A stretch of DNA of 64,000 nucleotides from Streblospio benedicti (GCA_019095985.1 CM032661.1:34794808-34858807), one strand, 5' to 3'. Shown: positions 1 through 22,432, numbered from the stretch's first letter. Notes: generated by a model not told the origin, from the letters alone. Numbers and translations are program-made.

Positions 1-189
1 AACCACAAAAGTGTTTTTAATGCAATTTGAATGAAAGGTTCATTTTTCGTTTAAAATATGGAAGAGCATTGGAATGGATCCATAGATGATTCTCTCTAAA
101 TTGACCTGTGCGCCATTCCATCCACTCCCAAATCACATTTTGTTTTAAAGGTACAAAGGGAAGCAAAAACATATAGTAATTTATACCAA

Positions 190-3100
190 TCAAGTCATCA
201 ACTGGCCATCATATATACACTCACAGCTGACATCCAGAGCCTCATTCTCGCATCTGTTTGGAGGCAACTCATTCTCAGTGGTGATCTTGAGCCTGACCTC
301 CGCGAAGGTGATCTCTTCCCCGTCACACAGCATCTTGCAGTACATCATCTCACAGTTGTCACCACGCGAGAAGCGCATGAACTCGGTGACCCACACGTAC
401 TTGGTGGCGTCCTCGTCAGAAGAACCCGACCGCATTGAGCCGGTTCCTGGGGGAATGTAAAGTATAATGTAGTCAGAATTATTATTGAATGCATTTTTAT
501 GAAGACATTTAATTATTTCACATAAATAGAAGTATTGTGTAGCTATTTACATTATTAGATTTATGATACATGATTTAGGCTTGATTATGTCTTACTCACT
601 TGCTTACTTACTGACTTGCTTATACTTACCCACTTTCTTATTTACTTACTTACATATTCATTCACTCACTCACATAGCTACAGTGGCAGATCCAGGTTTT
701 TTGGAAAGGGGGTGCATTTAAGAAAAGGGGGACACTTAAATGATTTCATGAAAAACCCTATTAAAATGAAATATTTTAGTGGGGAAAGTGGAGGCGCTCC
801 CTGCGCCCCCTGGATCTGCCTATGACTAGTTACATACTAACATATTTACCCAGGGTACTCACTTATTGCCCGAGGTTTCTTTCCCAAATCGTTGCAAAGG
901 ATAGAAAAACAAACTATCAACTGCACGCTCTCACGCACTATATATCGGCGAGTTCTAATCTACAGTACCTGAAAAACTACAATACTATAGTGCACGGTAC
1001 AGTACCTAGGTTTCGGCATCCCTTGACCACCCACATCTGAGTCACACGATGGTCGGCGGGCGCCTTCGGCAGGCGACATTCCACGGTATAAGGCCGTCCC
1101 TCTTCAAACTGACCCCATGACCCGGAAGTGCTGTTTGACCAGTGGCTGTGGTAACCTGGGGGTGTTTTACGGATAATGTAAATAATAACAAGCACTCTCT
1201 GAGATAGGCCTTGAGTTTGTGTTGTGCACTCATGAAGAAAAACATCTTCTCACCTCAAATTCATCAATACGTGTTATTGTACGTGTTTAAACTCATATTC
1301 TGATAGAAGGAGAATACTACGTTTGCAATTATGCTATTATTTGGTGACTGTAAGACTAATCATTGTAAACCAGTGTTCAATCAGTATTAGAAACCCGACG
1401 AACTTTCTAACCGCAGTTTTACGGTAATATAAGCGTGTTATATGCACTCACCACCACAAACTTTACCGTTGAGGACTTGAACTCTCGACTTTCTCATTAC
1501 AAGTCCAAGTACACGTAATTATTCTTACCGATGAACACCCGGCTTCCATAAAGTGTTATGAAATAACATTAGAACTGCCTATTGAGAACACTACTCTATT
1601 GAGACCACCTCTATTTAAAAAAAGACAATTTCTTGCAGTCCCAGGCCTAGTTCATGAAATGACCACCGTGAAATTCCATAAAAAGTAATGAGAAAATCTA
1701 TTGGGTTGGGACGAGTCTACGGGTGGTTTTAATTGCAATGTTATTATAGTTTGAAATCATATATTAGTCACGCTATGAAAACGGGGAAAATTCTCTTTGA
1801 TAGAAAAAACATGTATCACAAAACGTTTTTTATTTATAAACTTTTGACTACGCCCTATAGCTTTTACATGTCTATTATGCAAATTACTTTCTAAATTATC
1901 TGTCTACAACGACGAATATGTAATAGTTACCACTATGTTTCAACATTGTATTTCCATATCATTTAACATGCTACTTTCACACAAAAACTTTGATACTTCA
2001 TAATCTATTTGAATGTTTCAATATACGTAAAATATAAACATGAACATAAACAGGTAGGAAATCTGTGGCTAACTACAATGTTTCGAGTGCATTTTTATTT
2101 CAGTGCATTTTCTTGACTCTGGTCGTGTTTAAACCAATGACACTATAACACACAAAAACAGTCCAAATCCACACCAAAAGTGTTCCACCTCTCAACTGTT
2201 GCAGTTGGTTCTTGATATATTCTTCCTTTGTTTAAATGCAAAGTCCGACAGTTTATAGGAAACTGATGTAGCAACTGCAGTTAGCAGGTTCAGACACATG
2301 CATCTTGTTTCGAGAGTTTAAAACATGAAAACTAATAAAACTATAAGTGCTCGTGCAATGACTACAACAACAAAAAACTTGTGACACAAATATTCTTGTT
2401 TTAACTCTGGGAATGCTATTGGTTTGGCATAACAATACGTATGTTATAAATGTAATAAATATTCTAAGTCTGTTTTATGAGTATGATATCTTGATTGGCA
2501 ACTGTATACTGTTTGGCTTGATGGATATAAACCAAAAGCGGGTTCCTTTGATAGTCATGCAAAGTTCAAAGATAGAACAATAGAAATATTTTCCCTTGAA
2601 TTACTTGCATGGACAAATGAAAAGCTGGCAGCCAATACAATGAGCCCTTGTAATAGGAACACCTCTCTTTATCAACACCCCACAATTAGGTACAACTTTA
2701 AATTCTCCGGTTGCTGCACAATATGATTCAGTAATGGAGACAACTCCTTAATGGGGAACACCTTTTCTACTCTCACTTGTGTCACTATTAGTGAAGTTTC
2801 ACTGTATTCAGTTCTGCCCGGATTATTGATAATGCTTCATAATCCAATAATCAATTAAGTAATCCGCGTGCCATGTTAATATCCAGCATGTTAAGACATG
2901 GCGTGCACAGAGAAGGTCTGAGTTAAACTTTGATACTATTTAATATAAAAAGTTACTTGGCATTTGTAATTTGTCATATTAATTAGGGTTAAGATAGTTT
3001 CTATCATCGTACAGATTAAATGCGCTATTGTACGAACTGTGCATTTGCTATACACCAACAACTTGAATATAATGATAATAAAATAGATGAGTAAATGTGT

Positions 3101-3241
3101 AAACTCTGACACACTTGATATAATTATGTTATCACGTACCATACGCAAAAAAAAACGCTTACCATATTCACATCCATTTATATGCGTTATCACATTGCAA
3201 AATAATAATAAGCTTAAAACTCCACGCAGAGTAGAATCCAT
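190..3241 (-). CDS. Secreted cysteine-rich protein with ZP-C-like spacing, three exons, possibly partial
   Basis: Three exons are inferred. Exon 1 (3241-3163) encodes a signal peptide (MDSTLRGVLSLLLFCNVITH, cleavage near ING) and ends with donor GTAAGC. Exon 2 is 1155-1006 (CCCCCAG acceptor, GTACTG donor). Exon 3 starts at 446. Every junction is phase 1, so the frame runs through without a break. The start ATG has A at -3 and G at +4. The mature part has a Cys in YTVEC, a Cys in VVKGC, then EFMRF and a YCKMLC cluster. That order (Cys, hydrophobic-x-GC, FxF, CxxxC) resembles the C-terminal half of zona pellucida domains; an Ig-like fold is the alternative. Exon 3 either ends at a GTGAGT donor after 225, continuing off the window, or reads on to a stop at 190. 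Further phase-1 exons, such as a ZP-N half, could lie unrecognised in the 2-kb intron. The gene model is fairly firm; the family is an inference. Confidence 0.5.
681..824. mobile_element. MITE family A copy (GGCAGATCC ends)
   Basis: This is the best-preserved copy. It begins CAGTGGCAGATCCAGG and ends CCTGGATCTGCCTATG, which are inverted repeats of each other with small differences. It is 144 bp with no coding capacity, and the interior has a G-rich left part and an AAATGAAATATTTT-like motif. The end sequence resembles hAT-superfamily termini. The element lies in the intron between exons 3 and 2 of the ZP-C-like gene. Confidence 0.75.
1156..3162 (-). other. Intron of the ZP-C-like gene with repeat remnants
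   Basis: This is AT-rich sequence without convincing exons. It holds a SINE-like segment near 1440-1510 whose minus strand has a B-box-like GAGTTCAAGTCCTC. It also holds two segments (about 1568-1716 and 2652-2812) resembling MITE family B. Confidence 0.4.
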
Positions 3242-3280
3242 ATTTCCCAAATAGAACAGGCAACCACTCATAAATCCACC

Positions 3281-3286
3281 TTTATA
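3281..3286 (-). promoter_or_regulatory. TATA box of the ZP-C-like gene
   Basis: TATAAA on the minus strand lies about 40 bases upstream of the signal-peptide ATG at 3241. This would place transcription start near 3252-3256 with a very short 5' UTR. It is inferred from position and motif only. Confidence 0.35.
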
Positions 3287-3299
3287 AAGTCCCGAAAGT

Positions 3300-5621
3300 T
3301 ACAAAAATACATTAACAAACACAAATAGGGATTCACAATAATTAACTAACTAGGAGAAATAGCAGTATTTCCTTGGAATCAAGTAGTCGCGGTTAAAGCT
3401 AAGCTTTGTCAGTTCTATTGCTATGGATGAATCATCCAAAGAAAGGTCTTCGCTCTCACGAAAGTCTACCATGCGTACGGGAAGTCACCTACTTTACTGA
3501 AAGCTAGTGTCAGACAGTTCCACATAGTGAACCTGAATCAGACGAGATATTGTTACCTTTGCATGTTTGCAAATTGACGCGTTGTCTTGGAGCAGACGTA
3601 TTTTTTATTTTTATTAAAAGAAGATTCATATTAGGCGCGCATTTTAATTTCTTGCCACGCAGTGAAAATTCCGAGGTAGACAATCGTGACTGTCTTACCG
3701 GGGCTTTACTTTAGTTATAAGTGAAGCTCTCTGACAATGGTCTACCTTATAAGTCATGACCCAAAGAAGGTTGAATCTGTGTTCCGGGTAGTGGCTTGCA
3801 CAGTGTCTTTGTCATCTGGTTTTATTGTTCGGAGAATTGAAAAGCCAAGCCGGGGGAAATCCAAATATGGGTGTAAAGGTAATGATTTATGAAAGTCTTC
3901 CAGACGAATTCAAGATTAGCGTGGACGAAAAACAGAATGCTATTTGATTTAGAACTGTATATTTAGCATACAGTGTAGGCGTAAAGTAAAAATTTGTGCA
4001 CACTGTAATGGGGTATCAGAAAAGCAAAGATTAGCTACTAGCTAAATGTAGCTAGCTATAACTAGGTGTAATTGCCCTTAGTCTTTTGCCTTCTTTCTTT
4101 TACTTATTTAGTGAACTCCATACTATATTAAAATACAATGATAATGTTGATAGTATAAAATTCAATATTTCGTTCCACCCACAATTCTTGAAATTACTGT
4201 AACTTTAATATAATACATTCAAATAAATAATGTAGCCACACATCGCAATGACAAAAAATATACATAACAAAAGAACATTATTGGCAACATTCGTCATCAT
4301 TTGCGCATTTAAAACTTTGTTAAGTTTTACACTAAAACAAAAAATGCTTAAATAAGCCAAGGTTTTGCTGCAGGCTAAAATTGACATCTCAAAGTTACTC
4401 TCAATGTTGTCAAACGGTTTAAAGAACTCATGGTCCTTGGTATCTGAAATATAATACTTTGTTATTGAATAACAAGTGTAAGAGTCTTCAATATCTTGCA
4501 TTCTTAATATCAAGACGTCAGGAAGCTTGAAATCAAAACTACTTGAAGACTGGTTTTGAATCAAACAGAGTAGTAGACGAAGATGGCTTTGCATTGTAGA
4601 ATTTCAATTGCTTGCATTTATATAGACCATGATATGAAATACGTGTATCTTATTTTTTTTTGTGCACGTGCTTTGTTAGAGTATGCATGTACGTGTGTGG
4701 TTCATGGTGGTATTAGTTATTCAAATGCACAATATCCAGCTGCCAAAATATCTTATTTCATCAACGCCTTTGTAAGTAACTGATTTTTTCCAAGTATAAC
4801 TACAATGCAAATTGAAGATTGAAATCGTTCAAGTCAGACAATCTATTACACAAATCTTACATTTAATTGTACAGGCCCTATGAAATTCCACAATTTGAGG
4901 ATGTGGATTGGAAAGGCTGTATTTTATGTATGCATTCAATTTATGTTACTTCGATAGAACTGTTTTGTATAAATATTACATTTTTTCAACAACCTTATTA
5001 AACAAGATGGTAGTTCTAAACTAAGCGCTTATAAAATTCTATTTATTTATTAAGAGTGTTACAATCTACATAACAATGGGCAAAATTAAAGAACTTTGAT
5101 CACAGTACATGTAATATAGATTTCAACGTGTTTCACTTGACGTGTTATGACGCATTTGACATCTAGAATCACAATGCAAACTTAACTCACACCAAAAAAT
5201 GAATTTTAATCTAAATTAAGAGTCAATATTATAGGATTTCACGACATACAATTAGTTGATCTTTTTCCTTTATGCACATTATCACTTCATGTACATGTAC
5301 ATATAGTATTGATGAAAATGACTTAGTGTAAGACATTGACGTAAATATCTCCAAATATGTGCCAAACGTTTTCCAAACTGTTCAAATTCAAAATGATATG
5401 AATTTGTGCCTGCATTTGCCACTATGGTCCTAGAAATGCTAGTCTGATCATAGACAGTTTAATGAGATGTAGTATACAGATTGAACAATAATAGTGTGGT
5501 ATGTTTAAGATTGAGAGCTCGTGCCCTCCACAATCTTTTGTTTCATGCAAAACGAGCTCCCTACATATTAACCTATTGTATTCTACACTATGAGATCTCT
5601 ATCTTAAACTCCATTGCTGTA
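3300..5621. other. Intergenic AT-rich stretch with one unexplained open frame
   Basis: No recognisable gene is seen here. A 129-residue open frame at 4594-4205 (minus) ends in a hydrophobic stretch (NNVLLLCIFFVIAMCGYIIY). It contains LILRMQDIEDSYTCYSI, which faintly recalls the copper-type monooxygenase pattern (RMP...DTYxC). That is too weak to name a gene. The rest appears non-coding. Confidence 0.25.
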
Positions 5622-15306
<9,685 letters not shown>

Positions 15307-15366
15307 GGCAATTGTCTGCTGCAACGTGTTAGGTACAGTGAAGAGACGGGCTAATATCCTCTAGTG

Positions 15367-15376
15367 TATATATTTT
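15367..15376 (-). promoter_or_regulatory. TATA-like element upstream of GST exon 1
   Basis: The minus strand reads AAATATATAC about 60-70 bases upstream of the GST start codon at 15306. This fits a transcription start near 15340 and a short 5' UTR. Evidence is motif and position only. Confidence 0.3.
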
Positions 15377-15409
15377 AGCGATATTTCACAATGTTGCTTG
15401 TGTATTCAA

Positions 15410-17074
15410 TCTCAATCATCTTACTTTCAACTCTATATACAATCACCCCATGTAGCCAGCTCTTAAAAGGATGAATTTATGAGCGTGATCCCCAGTTTAC
15501 GTATTTGCCAAGTGTCTTCTCAATTAAGAAGTGGTGGTTTCGAATCTCACTGGAAGTTTTTAGGGTCTATTTTTCATTGATTGGTTTATAGAGTAAACAA
15601 TTGCGTGGTTCATTCTTTGATGTACACAATTGCCATGTGTGTGTATGTGTTATATTTTGATTATTTTTATTTGGACATAAAATATTACCTTACTTTAGCA
15701 GACTTATTGAACCCTTATTTTCCTATCGGATATATCCACAAAGAAACACGTCATAGTGACAGTCACACTTGCATTTAATGCACTGTAAAAAAAAACTACA
15801 TTATATCAGTACCAACGCGTACATAAAATATCAATTTACCCTGTGACTCTTATCAGCAAGACGAGTACTACTGTGAAGCGAACGGTACCGTAGACTTTTA
15901 CAGATCATGAGATGATTAATGGATGTTGCCAGTCACAACATCATCGGGACATTGGTTGCGTTGTGATTTAATGGCAGACGACATAACATGGGCCCTTGTA
16001 TGATCATCATTTCTCGTGAACCACGGCAGTTGGTTAGCTTTAATCACACTGATTGTTGCATTTTGATATGTGCATCCTTACTTTGCCAGGACACATATAG
16101 AGAAATGTATGATGTTTTAACGGTAGAAATTATTAACATTTCTTATGCATTCTGCTGGATAGGTTGCCAGAGTGATCTTGAAGGATAATCACGTTATATA
16201 TTGATTCTCGTCATGTTTTAGAAAAATTATTATTCCTGTATTTGTTTTTGAAATTAGTGGAGTCTAATTAAAAATAACATAATGCATACACGATTTACAT
16301 AATTTATTCATATTTTCCAGCATCATTAAACCGCAATCTCAAAATAAATTGAATTCAGTTTTAAAATGAATGCATTATTCATGTGCCTACAGTCACAAAG
16401 ATTTTTTAAGCACCAATTTTGAAATCACCAATATTGCTGTACATCAAGTACACATTTTAAAGCACCTTAGTGTAAGTTGTGTTGGTTTATATATAACGCA
16501 GTACCTGGCAATCAAACATCTAATTTCTATTACTTAATTGATCAACAATTATATATGTATTGAACAGAACTTACATGATTCTACATGTAGTTATGATCTT
16601 GAAACAAAATAAAATATAAACATATCAAATTTTCAAAACATAAACTATTTCTTCTAGAACTGTATATTAAAACTAATTATACATTCATGGAAGGCATTAT
16701 GCTAGATTATGTACAATTTTACACATGTATCTGATTGTTCCAGCCAATCACCACTGCCTGCAGTGACAATGTGGCACAGACTTCACAAACTAACAAGCAA
16801 ACACGTTTAAATTATAGTACAATTTGAGACAAGTTAAACATGAAAATGTACATGTACATATTCACAAACGGAAACATGAGAGATATACACAAAGACAGGA
16901 AGTCAAGTATAATTACAACTAACAAAACATGTCAACAAAACAAAAACAAAAAACATGAGCACAACAATCGTTTGCACAAGTTTACATCATATCAAAAAAT
17001 TGATATTACATTTAACATAATATATGTTACACAAAGCATTGTTAGATACAACTGTACTGTTGCATTTCTTCAAA
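15410..17074. other. GST upstream region and ETS 3' flank
   Basis: No protein gene is seen. The part nearest 17074 is likely the 3' UTR of the minus-strand ETS gene, with a possible AATAAA signal at 16308-16303. The rest is AT-rich. Confidence 0.4.
16303..16308 (-). terminator. Possible ETS polyadenylation signal
   Basis: AATAAA on the minus strand lies about 770 bases after the ETS stop. It is one of the plausible sites in an AT-rich 3' flank. Confidence 0.3.
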
Positions 17075-19843
17075 CTACATGTGAGTCAGCGCGTGGCTAT
17101 ATGCATGGCTTGAATGGCTCTGCTGGTGCCTCTGATAGGGTGAGTACCTCATGGACTGCCGACTGCATGCCGTCTGCGGGCTATTACTGCTATTATACTG
17201 TACATGTTGCATTGGTGATGAGTCATACACTTGTTCCTCCTGTGATCTATTATCCAGAAACACGCTCAAGTCCACATTATTATTATTACTGCTATACGAC
17301 CCTTTCTTGCCAGACCTCAAAATGCCTTTCAGATTGAACCTATAGGTGAACCGTTTGCCAGGGATCTTGGTAAGGATGAGTTTGTCATAGTAGTACCGTA
17401 GTGCGCGCCCCATCTTATCGTAGTTCATGTTGGTGCGGTTCTTGCGCCTACCCCACTTGCGCGCCACCTCATCTGGATCGACCATGCGGAACTCTCCTCC
17501 GATACCCTCCCAGCGGATGGCGCTGGCATGCGCTGCGGGGTCTGCTAGGAGCTCCAGTAGAAATTGCCAGAGCTGAACTTGACCAGAACCTGCCATGGGT
17601 AGATAGAAACAAGGGGTTAGTCAAACATATTATTAGATAATAATTGTAAAACACTAGTTTTGATGACGCTATACATTGGGTTATGGTAAATGGAAAATAC
17701 AATTTTGTTTTATTTTCGATATAAAATCAAAACAAAGATGTCATGCTCTGGGTTTAGTTGTTTATGAAAGTTATTTAACTTTATAACGGACGGCGATACC
17801 AGTTTTGAGGAAAAATGAGACCAAGAGTGTTACTTAGTATCTAGGGTGGACATCTTTACATGTCGTAATACTTTGGATTGATGTGAATCACTTAATGTTA
17901 TTCACATACTTGAGATTCAAAAATTGCACTTTTCACTGACGCAAGACTACCTCTGCTGAGGAAAAAATAGCAAACACTATGACCCTACTTGGGGTAAAAT
18001 TGATATGGTGACACAGCTATTTTGAGCCATTTTTTGTAAAAGTGACACATTTAGAAATCCTTATCTATGGACGAGAGATATCCATGCGCACATTTATTTT
18101 ACCAAAACGTGGCATGTAAAAGCTTATTGCAAAGTCTTAAAAATTACAATGGGACATAGCACTTACAATAGAACCTCCAATTAAGACCACGTCTATAGTG
18201 AGACCACTTTTTTCTTAGTCCCAATCCTTAGAAATGATTCTTATGGGAACTTCCATATAGAGACCACATCTCCATTGAGACCACATTATGTCAGTCCCAC
18301 ACATGGTCTTAATAGAGAGGTTCTACTGTACAGTTACTCCCATGTTGGGGTCATAACGCCCATGACAGATTAAGAGAAAATAAGCATTACTCACTGTTGA
18401 CAACCCCCAGGCGGTGGCAGCAGTGCTCGAACGTCTCATTGCACCAGTGGCGGGACTCCTCTAGCTCGGCCGGCGAGAGAGGCAGGTCCCCGGCACCCGG
18501 AGAGGCCGAGGGCGGCGGGTGGGGGTCTGCAAATGCGAGGACATATAGGTTATTTATTTTTTCAATTTGTTTAATTTTAGACATCAATATGGTCTCATTG
18601 TTGGTTAGTATGTCTTTTTTGGAAACGTTTGGAAATGTTTGGAAAAGTTTGGAAATGTAATTTGGAATATAAAATCTAAAATAGACTCATTAAAATAAAA
18701 TTAAATTAAGTCTTCAACCATAGAATACTGTGACCAACAAAAGGTTTATTTAACTTCTGTTTTGATCAGCGCTCTCCGTGGTTAAGAGTATGGACGCTCT
18801 CTACTCTCAAATATATGGCATGCGATGATGCGTGAACATTATAACAGGCTATATTTTAGCCATTAAAATCCACGAAGTTTAATTACTTTTTTAAAAAAAG
18901 GTATTATAACCATAGTTTGGAATGACTGGATTACTGTTAAAAGTAAGTTACAGCTATCTACAAACTCCGTACTTCATAACAGCATTACATGCATCTAGCG
19001 TCTGTTAATACATGTTCAATTGTTATTTTTACTTACAGTTTATAAAAGCTCAAAACACCAGCGCTCACCTGAATACGCAGGGTATGGTGAGACCACCCTG
19101 AAGCCAGCAGAGTGGTTGTCGAAGCTTGCGAACGATTCTGTGGAAGATCTCCGCTTCTGCTCAGCAATGTGCTCATTATAGGAGGGTGGATTACGAGTAG
19201 TACCCTCCGTGCTACCACCAAACCCTTGGCAACATCCTCCTTCAAAGTCATGATTGATTTCCGTCTTAATTTGTACGTTGTTATTGTCATTAAGATATCC
19301 GGAGTCACAGTTGACAGTATTGGTGTTGTTTGAATATCCGGACTCAATGTGACTGTACTGTTGACACAATGCACCCATCTGCTGCGTGTTGTCAGCCGCG
19401 CAGTTATTTCCATTTTCCATGAATCCGTCATGTTGAAGTTGGTCAATGAAATAGTTATTCTCTGTCCATGTAATCATATCTGAGTCCAGCTCAGAATTCA
19501 GATTAGTAGGCGTTATATCCGTAAGCGTTGTGTATTTCTTGCAATCCGCTGTCGATACAGGAAAAGCCCCCAGATCCGCGAACTCTTCTCCTGAACCACC
19601 TTCAGCGGCAGCTCGATCGCGAAGCAAAGAGTCCACAAGGGTGATGATATGGTCGTCATCCAGCATAGTTGAAGCTGCTGAATGGTCTACGGAAGCTGAT
19701 GGTGGTGGAGACGCGGTCTGAACCTCCGCGCTGGGCGGAGAACCGGCCAAGGAGCTGTCCGGTGACCAACAGCTGCTGCTACTGACCGATCCTGGCATGG
19801 AGAGAGGGGTAGATGGCCTCCACGAAACGGAGAGGGACGCCAT
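17075..19843 (-). CDS. ETS-family transcription factor, three coding exons
   Basis: This nuclear DNA-binding factor is read from exons 19843-19069, 18526-18395 and 17589-17075. Both introns are phase 1 with good GTGAGC/GTGAGT donors and CAG acceptors, giving 473 residues. The start has a perfect ACCATGG context. The N-terminal 300 residues are Ser/Pro-rich, then acidic ([16 protein letters not shown]), with a PPSY motif (WW-domain ligand type) and an IKTE SUMO-type site. No Pointed/SAM domain is visible. The ETS domain spans about 306-391: [25 protein letters not shown] and recognition helix [13 protein letters not shown], with both GGA-contacting arginines (364 and 367). KMG replaces the usual KLS, and the wing ([18 protein letters not shown]) mixes ERG/FLI-like and ERF-like features, so no orthologue is assigned. 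The tail is rich in Ser, Asn, Gln and His. All three exons are intact. Confidence 0.92.
18164..18330. mobile_element. MITE family B copy in ETS intron 2
   Basis: It begins TACAATAGAACCTCCAATTA and ends AATAGAGAGGTTCTACTGTA, an inverted pair bounded by TA. The 167-bp interior repeats GAGACCAC and GTCTCA-type motifs. Ends of this kind and TA boundaries are typical of pogo/Tigger-like Tc1/mariner elements. Confidence 0.75.
18617..18660. repeat. Short tandem repeat GTTTGGAAATG
   Basis: About four 11-base units with the core TTTGGAAA lie in the intron between ETS exons 1 and 2. Confidence 0.7.
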
Positions 19844-20165
19844 GGTATGTCTCAGCCACTATCCGATGGTATTATTACACAATTGCTTCTAAGATGGTGG
19901 AGTACAACGGACTTGCTATGTATGTTTCCTGTGATCTTTCTCAATGTCTACGTAGTCAGCCTGACTTTCAGGGAGTACTCTTTATAGAACTAATGTTCAT
20001 GTATAATATCCAGCTATTACTCACAAACCTGCTTATGTCCAATGTCTAAAGGACTAGCGTTAACCGTAATATCCTCACACTGTAAGCAATAAGTGATGTC
20101 TGGTGAGCAGCCGAAGACGAGAGTCACCAACCACGACGATGAACCAGCCACTAAGTGACGTTTAT
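19844..20165 (-). other. 5' UTR part of ETS exon, with splice acceptor
   Basis: On the minus strand a strong acceptor (TCTTTCTGCTTTCAG) ends at 20166. No convincing donor follows before the ATG at 19843, so about 320 bases of 5' UTR probably belong to the same exon as the first coding segment. An upstream non-coding exon is implied. Confidence 0.5.
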
Positions 20166-20166
20166 C

Positions 20167-21640
20167 TGAAAGCAGAAAGAGCGAGAACACACATTAAGTC
20201 ATTTTCTAAAGAAAAAATCGTGTGTGGTACACATAATAACAGCAGATAAGGACTTGACAATCTGACCAGATAATTCTATTAGCGTGTGACCACAAAACCC
20301 TGCAGTGTGGGCCACCCAGAGTAGGGAGAGAACGTAACGATCCTTTGATGGTGCCATAAACCACGCGGACAACTACCTATAAAGCGATAAAAACGTCCTT
20401 GGCGTCGGTCGCCAAACGACAAATAAACATGCATATCCCACTGAGAGATAGTTTAAGCTAAATAAGCTGACACCCGAGAGTTATGACTTAAATCCTCTGT
20501 GCAGACACCCACACTTGTTTGAATGCTGTATTGTCATGTATTCACTGAAGACGCTCTTTTGTCCTCCATCATAACAGTTATAAATATAACACTTAATTCC
20601 CGGAATAGTTAATGGTCCCCGTCTATGCTATTAAGGTCGTGGTTAACAAGACCGGCAGACCTTTTAATAGCTTTCTTTGTTGTAAGTAGGGTTTTGTCAA
20701 TGCCACTGCCTCCTCTTGTGTATGTTGAGAAAGTAATCTCTAACCAATAGTTGGTGTCTTATGTCAAACTAATGGATTTTTATTGCTGTGAAACTGTTGA
20801 CAACCTCATTGAGACACTTAGTTTTGCTGGGTGAATGTAATTGCAATCAAAGCTTATTTCCGATTGCTTAATTGATGCTATTTGATTTGATTGCTACATT
20901 TTCATCAATTGCAATTGAGATTTATTATCACTTTAAATTCAGTGCTGCTCTAAGTAGACAATGACAGGATAAATGTTAACAATGGCCATGGACTAGACCA
21001 TGAGTCATCCGTTTAAAACATAGCAAATTGCCCTCATTTAACTGATCAGTGCATTTCCAGTGAATTCCCAAGTCAAGTATCATGAACTATTTATAGATCT
21101 CTATTTTCCTAGTTGAAATATACTACAATGCCCACAATAAATTGATATAAATCGCCATAAAACGACATGTTCTTTCATTTTATCGCGATTTCATTGCCAT
21201 GCATCATATTTGAGTGAACATTTGTATAAACTATTACCATAAAACGTCCCACACTTGTCACTATTGGTATCAAATACTGCTCTTCACATAATGTAGGTAT
21301 GTCACATTAACCCTTGTCTGTTTTATACTATACTGTAATATTTCTAGACATAAGTAGTAAATGACTGCTGACATATTCTATTGTGTGAACGCAATATTAT
21401 CAAGAACATCTACCAAACACCAGCTAAATTTGCAACAAATGATGATCATGAATTATCCCAAGTTTCAAAATCAATTCAATGCATTGCTATAGCAAAATAG
21501 AATTCCTAATCATTTAAAAGCACTATCAAATCCCTCTTAAATATCACTCTGTTACCTCTTTAACAGTATCAAAACATCCTTTAATATCCTGCTACACACA
21601 CATGAATGAATGAAAAGCTGTTTCCACATTAACATGACCA
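20167..21640. other. Non-coding stretch, probably first ETS intron
   Basis: No exons or clear repeats are seen. It lies between the 5' UTR acceptor at 20165 and the promoter-like block at 21.67 kb. Confidence 0.4.
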
Positions 21641-21673
21641 GACTGACTGTAACATCCTGCCTGGGACACAGCT

Positions 21674-21765
21674 AGCTTTATACGGCAGCTACCAATCGAG
21701 TGTTCTAGTCCAAAAGGGGGCGGGGTCAAGACGACAGCCCACCAGCCTCTTATGAGTAATATAAA
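21674..21765. promoter_or_regulatory. Candidate divergent promoter (GC box, CCAAT, two TATA boxes)
   Basis: GGGGGCGGGG (21716-21725) is flanked on the left by CCAAT (21692-21696) and a minus-strand TATAAA (21682-21677). On the right lies a plus-strand TATAAA (21760-21765). Leftward transcription would start near 21645 and could feed the ETS 5' exon. Rightward transcription would start near 21790. The motif order and spacing fit core promoters in both directions. No transcript evidence is available. Confidence 0.5.
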
Positions 21766-21789
21766 CAGCCCACAACTGACTAGCAGCTG

Positions 21790-21928
21790 GACCTTTTTCG
21801 CTAACTAGTTTGCAAGCGGTGGTGGCGGCTTCCTAAATTGTGGTTTTGGAAAGAGTGCCTCTAGCGAGCGGGGGTACCACCGATTTGACGGAGTACGGAG
21901 AAATCTGCAGTAGTCCTAGTATGTAGAG
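21790..21928 (+). other. Possible non-coding first exon of a rightward transcript
   Basis: This GC-richer block, about 25 bases downstream of the plus-strand TATA box, ends with a good donor (TAGAG|GTGAGG). It contains no long open frame. The transcript could be a 5' UTR of an unseen gene or a long non-coding RNA. Confidence 0.25.
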
Positions 21929-22432
21929 GTGAGGGAGCTTACAGAGAGTGAATGCTGGGAGAGTTGTAGTGTTTTAAGGCCCTGGGGGCTTGTGCGGAGA
22001 CATCATAATACTGTTCACACGTCACAAATCATGCCCAATCAGACGTGATTTGCGTGTTTTCGTTGGAAACTTTAAAAGAACCATTTAAAAATAGCGGTAC
22101 TCTTTTTTTTTTTTAGTTTTCAGCTGAAAACGCGGGAGGTAGCTACTTGCCAGTCTGTGAATATGTGTTTTAGCTGGGAGTTTCCCAAACGAGTTTACTG
22201 CACTAGTATACTAAGGCTATGGCAGTGAATTCACTCTAACTTTTTATGCGATTTTAGCGTATAAATGTCTGTAGTTCATGTATCCTTTTCCTATCGATTG
22301 TGCGCAGAGGAATCGGTTTTTATAGACTGTATTCTCTGGTGGTATATTTGGTCACAATCAAGAAATCATCATGTATGACCAACTTGACGAGTATCCTGTT
22401 ACAAAACATTAATTAGTCATATAGCACTGTTA

